From assembly GCA_028678635.1 (NCBI GenBank), contig JAJRDC010000103.1, forward strand, positions 1 through 5,337: a stretch of 5,337 bases of DNA, written 5' to 3'. Below, in pieces: positions 1 to 4,647 of the stretch. A program made the translations under genes and the position numbers. Positions within the stretch are counted from its first letter, which is position 1. Each line of letters starts with the position of its first letter. Below the pieces are notes generated by a model. It saw nothing but the letters and a program-made list of their open reading frames with translations. It had not been told where the DNA came from and ran no database searches. Source of the stretch: Methanomicrobiales archaeon. GTDB lineage: Archaea > Halobacteriota > Methanomicrobia > Methanomicrobiales > JACTUA01.

Positions 1-81
1 GAGCCGGAGCACGAGCACGAGGGTCGCGCCCACCATGACGACGGCCAGGATCACGTCCCCGATGATGCTGCGAATCTCCAT
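1..81 (-). CDS. Partial gene, N-terminal 27 residues of an unrecognised membrane protein
   Basis: Reading the minus strand from the ATG at 81-79, the frame stays open to the window edge and gives 27 residues that begin MEIRSIIGDVI and end VLVLRL. After about five polar residues the rest is one long hydrophobic stretch (roughly residues 6-25), as expected for an N-terminal membrane helix or uncleaved signal anchor. I do not recognise the family, and too little is present to assign one. There is no Shine-Dalgarno sequence before the ATG. An AT-rich palindrome (TTAATTAA, 104-111) is centred about 26 bp upstream, so a leaderless mRNA is plausible. It is divergent from the protease gene at 152. 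Confidence is moderate because it rests on a short open frame, its hydrophobic pattern and the promoter-like gap. Confidence 0.5.
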   Translation of the reverse strand, partial: MEIRSIIGDVILAVVMVGATLVLVLRL

Positions 82-106
82 GCTTTTAGATAATGAAGTC
101 CCATTA

Positions 107-134
107 ATTAAAGTACCTGTATTAAAGTACCTGT
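107..134 (+). repeat. Perfect tandem duplication of a 14-bp unit
   Basis: The unit ATTAAAGTACCTGT occurs twice with no spacer, at 107-120 and 121-134, without mismatch. It lies in the divergent promoter region, just before the Shine-Dalgarno sequence of the protease gene, and its left end overlaps the TTAATTAA box. It may be a paired binding site for a regulator or simply a slippage duplication; the sequence alone cannot decide. Confidence 0.9.
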
Positions 135-141
135 ACGAAGC

Positions 142-145
142 GGAG
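142..145 (+). promoter_or_regulatory. Shine-Dalgarno sequence that sets the protease start at 152
   Basis: GGAG at 142-145 lies six bases before the ATG at 152. It supports this start over the in-frame ATG at 35, which would add 39 residues translated from the promoter repeat and from the antisense of the divergent gene. Confidence 0.6.
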
Positions 146-151
146 ACTTCC

Positions 152-1057
152 ATGGAGCTCAGGAACCTGGTACCCCTCGCGGCCATGCCGGCCATGATGA
201 TCGCGGTCCAGCTCCTGGCCATCTTCCTCTCCCACCCCCTCCAGGCGGCGGGTGTCGCGGCCTTCGAGGATCCCACGTCGGTGGCGAATCCCTTCATATT
301 CCTCGCCATCCTCCTTGTCTTCACCCTCTTCCTCCTGGCACTGCTGCGGTTCGGGGTGAGGAAGCTCCTGGGAGTCATCATCGCCATTTCCCTCTTCTTC
401 ACCTTCCTCTACGTCTTCGGGGCCCTGATCGCCTACTTTGCCCCGTCGCTCGGGCTCGCGGGAATCACGGTGCTGGCCCTCGCCCTCGTGGCCACGGCGA
501 TCCTCTACCGGTTCCCGGAGTGGTACATCATCGACAGCATGGGGATCCTCCTCGCCGCCGGCGTGGCCTCCATCTTCGGCATCTCCCTCGCCATCATCCC
601 GGTCCTCATCCTGCTCGTGCTGCTCGCCGTCTACGACGCCATCGCCGTGTACCGGACCAAGCACATGATCACCCTGGCCGAGGGAGTGCTCACGGAGCGG
701 GCCCCCATCCTCTTCGTGGTGCCCCGCCGCCGGGACTACTCCTTCATCAAGGAGGGGGTGGCCATCGGGGAGGAGAGGCAGGAGCGCGGGGCCTTCATCA
801 TCGGCATGGGGGACCTGATCATGCCCTCAATCCTGGTGGTGTCGGCAATGGTGTTCCTGGACAGCGGCGGGGCCATCTTCACGGCCCCGGTGGTGGGGGC
901 CATGCTCGGTTCCCTTGCCGGCCTCGTCTTCCTCCTCCGGGCGGTGGGGAAAGGAAAACCCCAGGCAGGGCTCCCGCTCCTGAACGGCGGGGCAATACTG
1001 GGATTTTTGCTGGGGTGCCTGGTCAGCGGGCAGTGGGTCTGGCTGCCCGTGTTCTGA
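152..1057 (+). CDS. Presenilin/signal-peptide-peptidase homologue (PSH), intramembrane aspartyl protease
   Basis: This 301-residue protein is an archaeal presenilin-type (peptidase family A22) intramembrane protease, which cleaves membrane-spanning helices within the lipid bilayer. About nine hydrophobic segments can be counted. The two catalytic motifs are present: YD at 161-162 near the end of the sixth segment and GMGD at 218-221 in the seventh, giving the aspartate pair D162 and D221. The third signature, at the start of the last segment, reads GLPLLNGG (274-280 region), so PLL stands where the textbook PAL motif is. The stretch YDAIAVYRTKHMITLAEGVL closely resembles the crystallised Methanoculleus marisnigri PSH (MCMJR1, catalytic D162 and D220) as I remember it, and length and spacing agree. 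The start at 152 is supported by a GGAG and by the N-terminus MELRNLVPL. Natural substrates of archaeal PSH are not established. The 3' end overlaps the convergent GTPase gene by 35 bp. Confidence 0.93.
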   Translation: MELRNLVPLAAMPAMMIAVQLLAIFLSHPLQAAGVAAFEDPTSVANPFIFLAILLVFTLFLLALLRFGVRKLLGVIIAISLFFTFLYVFGALIAYFAPSLGLAGITVLALALVATAILYRFPEWYIIDSMGILLAAGVASIFGISLAIIPVLILLVLLAVYDAIAVYRTKHMITLAEGVLTERAPILFVVPRRRDYSFIKEGVAIGEERQERGAFIIGMGDLIMPSILVVSAMVFLDSGGAIFTAPVVGAMLGSLAGLVFLLRAVGKGKPQAGLPLLNGGAILGFLLGCLVSGQWVWLPVF

Positions 1058-1994
1058 ACACCGCTTCCAGCACCGCGTCCACTCCTTCACCGGTGACGGT
1101 GGACATGTTCAGGTAGCCCTCCTCCCGCTTCCGGTCCGCCTTGTTTACGGCCGGGACCACCGGCACCTCCACCATCCCCTGGACCGCGGAGAGTAGCCGC
1201 TTCTGGCTCTCCAGCGGGTATCCGCACGCCTCGCTCGCATCCAGGATAAAGAGCACCACGTGGGCCGCGTGCATGAGGGCCGAGAGGGCCTGCCGCTCGA
1301 TGGAGTTCCTCTCCGCCGGGTCCCGGTCCAGGAGGCCGGGGGTATCCACGAACTGGACCCGGTCCCTGCCGACGGCCCGGTGCCCGATCATGACCCCTTG
1401 GGTGGTGAAGGGGTAGGATGCCACCCGCGGATCCGCGGTGGAGACCTGGCGGATGAAGGAGGATTTCCCCACGTTGGGGTAGCCGGCCACCACCACCGTG
1501 AACTCACCGGAGAGCTCGGGGAGCTCCCGGAGCTGGTTCCTCACGGTATTCAGAAACCGGAGGTCCCCGTCCACCTGGTGGACGACAGACGAGAGCCGGG
1601 CAACGGCCCGTTTCCGGACCGTGGGGGAATCCCCGGACGCCCGGGCCTCCCTCCCCAGCAGGGATCCCAGCCGCCGGGACTGCTTCGCTGCCCACCCCAG
1701 GGCACCCAGGCTCATCCGGATCTTCTCGATCCCGCAGAGGGCGTCCGCCAGGTCCCGGTAGAAGGGCGGAAGGGCATCGAACTCGGGGAAGGAGGAGATG
1801 ATCCGGACCAGCCGGTCATGGAGCGATGCCCCGACCGCCCGGATGAACTCCTCGTTGGCATGGGAAGCCCCCTTCCGGGAACCCCGTTTCACCGGGCTCC
1901 CCCGTTTTTCCCGCATCCGTGCCGCGGCCCGCCGGAGGGAGCGGTCCAGGAGCTCGTCCGCCGTGGGCACGGTGGGGATCTTCTCAAGTTCCAC
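1023..1994 (-). CDS. NOG1-like GTPase (OBG/HflX superfamily), ribosome biogenesis
   Basis: The 323-residue product is an archaeal NOG1-type GTPase. Its N-terminal region (about 1-160) is helical and basic and starts MELEKIPTVPTADELLD, a beginning typical of archaeal NOG1. The G domain follows: G1 P-loop GYPNVGKSS (171-179), G2 region YPFTTQG (194-200), G3 DTPG (217-220), G4 NKAD (284-287) and G5 STVTGEG (298-304). The protein stops soon after G5 and lacks the long C-terminal extension of eukaryotic NOG1, as is usual in archaea. Eukaryotic NOG1 acts in large ribosomal subunit assembly; the same role is inferred here. The start is a GTG at 1994 with no Shine-Dalgarno sequence, chosen because the family-typical N-terminus begins exactly there. 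Its start is 45 bp from the divergent CBS regulator start, and its tail overlaps the protease gene. Confidence 0.9.
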   Translation of the reverse strand: MELEKIPTVPTADELLDRSLRRAAARMREKRGSPVKRGSRKGASHANEEFIRAVGASLHDRLVRIISSFPEFDALPPFYRDLADALCGIEKIRMSLGALGWAAKQSRRLGSLLGREARASGDSPTVRKRAVARLSSVVHQVDGDLRFLNTVRNQLRELPELSGEFTVVVAGYPNVGKSSFIRQVSTADPRVASYPFTTQGVMIGHRAVGRDRVQFVDTPGLLDRDPAERNSIERQALSALMHAAHVVLFILDASEACGYPLESQKRLLSAVQGMVEVPVVPAVNKADRKREEGYLNMSTVTGEGVDAVLEAVFRTRAARPTAR

Positions 1995-2039
1995 GTCAGA
2001 TAACCGAATGTATATATGGAATTGATATGATTAATCATT
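1995..2039. promoter_or_regulatory. Compact divergent promoter between NOG1 and the CBS regulator
   Basis: Only 45 bp separate the two start codons. TATATAT at 2011-2017 is centred 26 bp before the ATG at 2040, preceded by CCGAATG, a plausible BRE. With no Shine-Dalgarno sequence before that ATG, this predicts a leaderless mRNA. For NOG1 on the other strand, the same box would start transcription just inside the gene, so the AT-rich stretch near 2026-2033 is the likelier box, giving a leader of about 10 bases. The two promoters must overlap physically. Confidence 0.6.
2027..2038. promoter_or_regulatory. 12-bp perfect palindrome, candidate operator
   Basis: ATGATTAATCAT reads the same on both strands. 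It lies between the TATA box of the CBS regulator and its ATG, covering the place where RNA polymerase would start, and also the likely NOG1 promoter. This suits a dimeric winged-helix protein, perhaps the regulator itself. The palindrome is seen; its function is inferred, and AT-rich palindromes of this size also arise by chance. Confidence 0.4.
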
Positions 2040-2918
2040 ATGGATCTCTCCCTGATCCAGAAGGAGATTCTGATCACCCTCATTACCCTCTACCACCAGC
2101 ACTCGCATGCCATCAAGGGGGAGGAGATCGCCGACGTGCTGAAGCGTAACCCCGGCACCGTCCGGAACCAGATGCAGGCATTGAAAGCCATCGGTCTCGT
2201 GGATGGCGTGCCGGGGCCGAAAGGGGGGTACAATCCGACTGCCCTTGCCTACCGTGAGCTGAACCTCTCCAACCTGGACCAGGAGGCCTCGGTTCCGGTG
2301 ATGCGGAAGGGGGAACCGGTCCCCGGGATTCGGGTCACGGAGGTGGACTTTGTCACCCTCTGCCACCCGGACCTCTGCCACGCGGTGATCAAGCTCGTGG
2401 GCAGCGTGAAGGCCTTTGAGATCGGGGAGGAGATCACCGTGGGCCCGACGCCGGTGAACAAGCTGATCCTCCGGGGCGAGGTGATCGGCAAGGACGAGGT
2501 ACAGCAGTCCCTGGTACTCTCCATCACCGAGATGCTTTCCCTTCCCAAGCAGCCGGTGAGGAACTACATGTCCTCGCCCCTCCTCGTCCTGGGCATCCGG
2601 TCCACGTTCGGGGATGCCCTCCGGCTCTTCACGGAACACCACATCCACGGTGCACCGATCGTGGAAGACGGGACGCTCCGCGGGATCGTCTCCCTGACCG
2701 ACATCGCGAAGGGCCTGACCCACGGCAGGGATCTGGACGCCCCCGTGGCCTCTGTCATGACCACTGACGTGGTGTATGCTGATGCCTCCACCCGGCTCTA
2801 CGAGGTGGTGCGGCAGTTCAAGGAACGGCAGATAGGACGGCTCATTGTCGTGGAGGCGGGCGTCCCCGTCGGGATCCTGACCCAGTCAGACGTGATCGGG
2901 CTCTTCCCGTCCCTGTAA
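2040..2918 (+). CDS. Winged-helix transcriptional regulator with two C-terminal CBS domains
   Basis: The 292-residue protein has three parts. Residues about 4-70 form a winged helix-turn-helix, with recognition-helix-like sequence KRNPGTVRNQMQALKAIGLV (35-54) and a glycine-rich wing near 57-63. Residues about 75-170 form a middle domain containing CHPDLCH (108-114) and a conserved-looking GPTPVNKLILRG (135-146). Two CBS domains follow at about 174-228 (beginning VRNYMSSPLLVL) and 235-292 (ending VGILTQSDVIGLF). This is the architecture of the archaeal family of predicted regulators with C-terminal CBS domains (COG2524-like). CBS pairs generally bind adenine nucleotides or related ligands, so it probably couples DNA binding to a metabolite signal; target genes and ligand are unknown. 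A TATA-like box 26 bp upstream and no Shine-Dalgarno sequence point to a leaderless transcript. The palindrome at the start may allow self-regulation. Confidence 0.88.
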   Translation: MDLSLIQKEILITLITLYHQHSHAIKGEEIADVLKRNPGTVRNQMQALKAIGLVDGVPGPKGGYNPTALAYRELNLSNLDQEASVPVMRKGEPVPGIRVTEVDFVTLCHPDLCHAVIKLVGSVKAFEIGEEITVGPTPVNKLILRGEVIGKDEVQQSLVLSITEMLSLPKQPVRNYMSSPLLVLGIRSTFGDALRLFTEHHIHGAPIVEDGTLRGIVSLTDIAKGLTHGRDLDAPVASVMTTDVVYADASTRLYEVVRQFKERQIGRLIVVEAGVPVGILTQSDVIGLFPSL

Positions 2919-2943
2919 CTTCGGCGATGGACCGGAACGCAAG

Positions 2944-2949
2944 TATTTA
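2944..2949 (+). promoter_or_regulatory. TATA-like box of the histone gene
   Basis: TATTTA, preceded by the BRE-like GCAAG, lies in the 94-bp gap after the CBS regulator. The usual archaeal spacing puts transcription start near 2973 and gives a leader of about 40 bases. The histone gene therefore probably has its own promoter rather than depending on read-through. Confidence 0.5.
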
Positions 2950-2978
2950 CGCCGGCGCCCCCCATGCTGTTCGCAGCT

Positions 2979-2994
2979 CCCGGCGCGGGCCGGG
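2979..2994 (+). promoter_or_regulatory. GC hairpin in the histone leader
   Basis: CCCGGC (2979-2984) and GCCGGG (2989-2994) form a perfect 6-bp stem with a four-base loop. It ends eight bases before the Shine-Dalgarno sequence AGGAG at 3003-3007. It would lie in the predicted leader and could affect ribosome access or mRNA stability. No T-run follows, so it is a poor terminator candidate for the gene upstream. Confidence 0.4.
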
Positions 2995-3012
2995 CCGGGG
3001 GCAGGAGAACCC

Positions 3013-3222
3013 ATGACTGAGATACCCCTTTCACTGATGGGCAGGCTGATGAAGAAGGCGGGAGCCGAGCGGGTCAGTGCCGATGCACGGGAGACCCTCG
3101 CCAGGCTCCTGGAAGAATACGCTCTCGTCCTCTCCCGGGAGGCGGTGAAGCTCTCCACCCACGCGGGGCGAAAGACCGTGACGGAAGAGGATCTCCGGAT
3201 GGCCTGGGATCTGCTCCACTAG
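3013..3222 (+). CDS. Archaeal HMf-type histone
   Basis: This 69-residue protein is a single histone fold with almost no tails, of the HMfA/HMfB type that dimerises and wraps DNA. Landmarks are IPLSLMGRLMKKAGAERVS (4-22), the long central helix (about 24-50) and HAGRKTVTEEDL (50-61). Aligned by eye with HMfB from memory, DNA-contact residues R11, R20, R53, K54 and T55 are kept, and so are L47, H50 and D60 of the dimer-dimer interface, so stacking into longer fibres is possible. The C-terminus MAWDLLH lacks the basic end of HMfB. By my count there are 11 Lys/Arg and 11 Asp/Glu, so the protein is close to neutral. The ATG at 3013 follows AGGAG at 3003-3007 with five bases between, a strong ribosome site fitting an abundant protein. 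Confidence 0.95.
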   Translation: MTEIPLSLMGRLMKKAGAERVSADARETLARLLEEYALVLSREAVKLSTHAGRKTVTEEDLRMAWDLLH

Positions 3223-3291
3223 GAGTCCACCGGAAACGTTCCCCGCGCAGGCGGAATCCCCGAATTCTCCGTCAGCACGGGTTTCAAATAT

Positions 3292-3300
3292 TTTAAATAT
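3292..3300 (+). promoter_or_regulatory. TATA-like box of the PRC-barrel gene
   Basis: TTTAAATAT is centred 28 bp before the ATG at 3324, in an AT-rich patch that begins at about 3283 inside otherwise GC-rich DNA. No Shine-Dalgarno sequence lies between the box and the ATG, which predicts a leaderless transcript. Confidence 0.55.
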
Positions 3301-3323
3301 GAATAAGCAACCATTGTGTGTAT

Positions 3324-3575
3324 ATGAGTCTCATACTGTCCCGGAACCTCTCGAGGAAGAAGGTGATGAGCAATGATGGGATGCTCATCGGCACGCTCCG
3401 AAACGTGATGGTGGATTTCGAGACGGGCCAAGTGATAGACCTCATTGTTGTACCGGATCCCAGTTTCAACGCCGAGGGGTACCGCATGGACGGGGACCGG
3501 ATGTTCATCCCATTCGAGGCAGTGAAGGACATCAAGGACTATATCGTCGTGGACCGCTACCTCTCCAAGAAGTAG
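3324..3575 (+). CDS. Small PRC-barrel domain protein
   Basis: The 83-residue protein consists of one PRC-barrel domain, a small beta barrel that mediates protein contacts. Typical parts are LSRNLSRKKVMSNDGMLIGT (5-24), a turn FETGQVIDLIVVPD (32-45) and the end FIPFEAVKDIKDYIVVD (61-77). There is no signal peptide or membrane segment, so it should be cytoplasmic. Stand-alone proteins of this type are widespread in Euryarchaeota. In Haloferax the small PRC-barrel proteins CdpB1 and CdpB2 take part in FtsZ-based cell division with SepF and CdpA. A similar role here is inference from fold and length only. I chose the ATG at 3324 over the in-frame GTG at 3318 because it fits leaderless spacing and the usual N-terminus. 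The last 19 bp overlap the convergent phosphatase gene. Confidence 0.85.
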   Translation: MSLILSRNLSRKKVMSNDGMLIGTLRNVMVDFETGQVIDLIVVPDPSFNAEGYRMDGDRMFIPFEAVKDIKDYIVVDRYLSKK

Positions 3576-4285
3576 GGAAGATACCGCCGTACCGCCTCAA
3601 GAAACCCATCGCCGTACTTCTTTTCCGCAACCATATCCGCAGCCGCCCTCACCGAGGGATGGCCGTTCGCAACCGTTGCCCCGATCCCGGCAACCTGGAT
3701 CATCTCCAGGTCGTTCACCGAATCCCCCACCGCCATCACCTGCTCCAGGGGGAGTCCCAGTTCGCCGGCCAGGGCCCGGAGCGCCTTTCCCTTGCTGATC
3801 CCGGTGGACTGCAGGTGGATGGCAAACCCCGTGTCAATCACCTGGACGGCGATCCCTTCCAGCGCTGACCGCACCTCTTCCACAGGAACGGTACGGGCGA
3901 AGGCCACGTCCGAGAACCGGTAGTTCGGGCTGTAGAGCTCCAGGGCCTTCCCCTTCCCTGCGAAATGGCGTTCCACCGTGTGGAAGGCATCCCAGGCAAG
4001 GCTCCGTTCGCCAAAGACCCGGACCGGCCCGGTGAACCCGATCCGGTATGCCCCGCCGTTCTCGGCAATGAGGGTCCCGTCGGACCCGAGCATCCGGGCG
4101 AACGCGTCCATGAAGCAGACCGTGTTCCCGCTGGCCGGAATCACGAGGACCCCCGTCCGGATCAGGCCCCGGAGGCAGTCCATGGCCGGGAGGCTGATCC
4201 GCCGGTCGGGGCCGGTGAGGGTGCCGTCCAGGTCGCACGCGAGCGCCCTGAGGAAGATGTGTGTGTCATCAGCCGTGTTTTTCAG
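3557..4285 (-). CDS. HAD-family phosphoglycolate phosphatase, archaeal type; start unresolved
   Basis: The product resembles archaeal phosphoglycolate phosphatase (HAD superfamily with a C2-type cap, as in Thermoplasma TA0175), which hydrolyses 2-phosphoglycolate to glycolate. HAD motifs are in order: I, DLDGT, with the nucleophile and acid-base aspartates, encoded just upstream of the ATG at 4183; II, VIPASGN; III, the lysine in GISKGKAL; IV, GDSVNDLEM. The cap domain lies between II and III. The ATG at 4183 cannot be the true start because it loses motif I. Yet the open frame, which runs back to a TGA near 4319, has no ATG, GTG or TTG before motif I. Either translation starts at CTG 4285 (nine bases after AGGAG, 242 residues), or the true start is ATG 4269, out of frame by one TG unit; removing that unit gives MTHIFLRALACDLDGT. 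The end given assumes the CTG. The gene overlaps the PRC-barrel gene tail by 19 bp. Confidence 0.85.
   Translation of the reverse strand: MKNTADDTHIFLRALACDLDGTLTGPDRRISLPAMDCLRGLIRTGVLVIPASGNTVCFMDAFARMLGSDGTLIAENGGAYRIGFTGPVRVFGERSLAWDAFHTVERHFAGKGKALELYSPNYRFSDVAFARTVPVEEVRSALEGIAVQVIDTGFAIHLQSTGISKGKALRALAGELGLPLEQVMAVGDSVNDLEMIQVAGIGATVANGHPSVRAAADMVAEKKYGDGFLEAVRRYLPYFLER
4258..4266. repeat. TG dinucleotide run at the phosphatase start
   Basis: TGTGTGTGT on the plus strand (ACACACACA in the gene) lies directly after the ATG at 4269-4267. Losing one two-base unit would join that ATG to the phosphatase frame. The run is short for high-rate slippage but long enough for a sequencing or replication slip. 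Confidence 0.7.
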
Positions 4286-4294
4286 ATTGGATCT

Positions 4295-4299
4295 CTCCT
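4295..4299 (-). promoter_or_regulatory. Shine-Dalgarno sequence for the phosphatase
   Basis: AGGAG on the minus strand (continuing AGATC) is the best ribosome site upstream of the phosphatase. It stands nine bases before the in-frame CTG at 4285, but 25 bases before the out-of-frame ATG at 4269, which favours the CTG or a nearby non-standard start. Confidence 0.45.
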
Positions 4300-4622
4300 G
4301 ACACGTTAGTTCGTTTCACCTGACATAAGACCATGCCGTTCCCTTTCAATGATTGCGATGTATGCCGGCCTGCCGGTCTCATCCCATCTCCGAGTACTGG
4401 TGAGACGCTCCTGGGGACTCTGCCCCCGCCGCGTGGGCGTCCCCCTCGGTTTCCCGGATTCCGGGTCCATCGGTTCCCGCTCACCAAACGAGCAATTATC
4501 CTCACGGGGGAGGGCCCGGGAGGGGGTGTGCCCCCTCCCGCTGCAAGGACCGGCATCTGAATCTCCGGAATCGTGTACAGCAGTATCCGGAAACGGGATG
4601 AAACCGGACAGGTGCAATCCAG
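4300..4622. other. Non-coding stretch between radA and the phosphatase gene
   Basis: I find no convincing gene here. The open frames on both strands have unnatural composition (runs of Pro, Arg and Gly) and continue as antisense of radA or lack a ribosome site. It holds the quadruplex/hairpin element at 4506-4540 and a 13-bp near-palindrome CCCGGATTCCGGG at 4453-4465. A weak TATA-like ATACAT on the minus strand near 4357-4362 would start phosphatase transcription near 4333. Because radA appears to end at its own T-run, the phosphatase should have a promoter here, but none is clear. A small RNA cannot be excluded. Confidence 0.45.
4506..4540 (+). other. G-quadruplex motif overlapping a 10-bp GC hairpin
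   Basis: Four guanine runs on the plus strand (4506-4510, 4512-4514, 4518-4520, 4522-4526) are joined by loops of 1, 3 and 1 bases, the classic form of a stable G-quadruplex. The last two runs also pair with CCCCCTCCCG: CGGGAGGGGG (4517-4526) and its complement (4531-4540) form a perfect 10-bp stem with a four-base loop TGTG. The two structures share bases and exclude each other. No T-run follows the hairpin on either strand, so a bacterial-type terminator is unlikely. Confidence 0.8.
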
Positions 4623-4629
4623 AAAAAAA
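4623..4629 (-). terminator. T-run terminator of radA
   Basis: On the minus strand, CTCTTTTTTTCT begins about 15 bases after the radA stop at 4648, with seven consecutive T. Archaeal RNA polymerase terminates at such T-runs without needing a hairpin. This separates radA from the phosphatase gene downstream. Confidence 0.6.
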
Positions 4630-4647
4630 GAGGGAGTATTCGCCGCC

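Larger units (their letters stand above)
82..151. promoter_or_regulatory. Divergent promoter region of the membrane protein and the protease gene
   Basis: This AT-rich gap between two divergent starts contains the 8-bp palindrome TTAATTAA at 104-111. Being symmetrical, it could serve as a TATA-like box both ways. To the left it would place transcription start at about the ATG at 81; to the right at about 133, leaving a short leader that contains the protease Shine-Dalgarno sequence. A second AT-rich box (TATTAAA, 120-126) lies inside the tandem repeat, but it would start transcription after that Shine-Dalgarno sequence, so the first box fits better. Box positions are inferred from the usual archaeal spacing of about 26 bp. 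Confidence 0.45.

Noticed and set aside
35..151. 39-residue N-terminal extension of the protease from an ATG at 35
   Set aside because: It would translate the promoter repeat and the antisense of the divergent gene; the start at 152 has a Shine-Dalgarno sequence and gives the family-typical length.
122..664. Minus-strand open frame of 180 codons opposite the protease gene
   Set aside because: It is the antisense of a membrane protein gene and is filled with Glu, Asp and Gly, with no recognisable domain or ribosome site.
1260..2003. Plus-strand open frame of 247 codons opposite NOG1
   Set aside because: Proline- and glycine-rich antisense of a clear GTPase gene; open only because of GC-rich codon use.
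2031..2723. Minus-strand open frame of 230 codons opposite the CBS regulator
   Set aside because: Antisense of a well-supported gene, no domain, and its composition mirrors the real frame.
4266..4271. TGATGA on the minus strand, like box C of an archaeal C/D guide RNA
   Set aside because: No box D (CTGA) follows at a suitable distance and the site lies at the start of the phosphatase gene.
4453..4465. CCCGGATTCCGGG near-palindrome
   Set aside because: The arms are short and separated by one base, so no hairpin can form, and such words are common at this GC content; noted only as part of the non-coding stretch.
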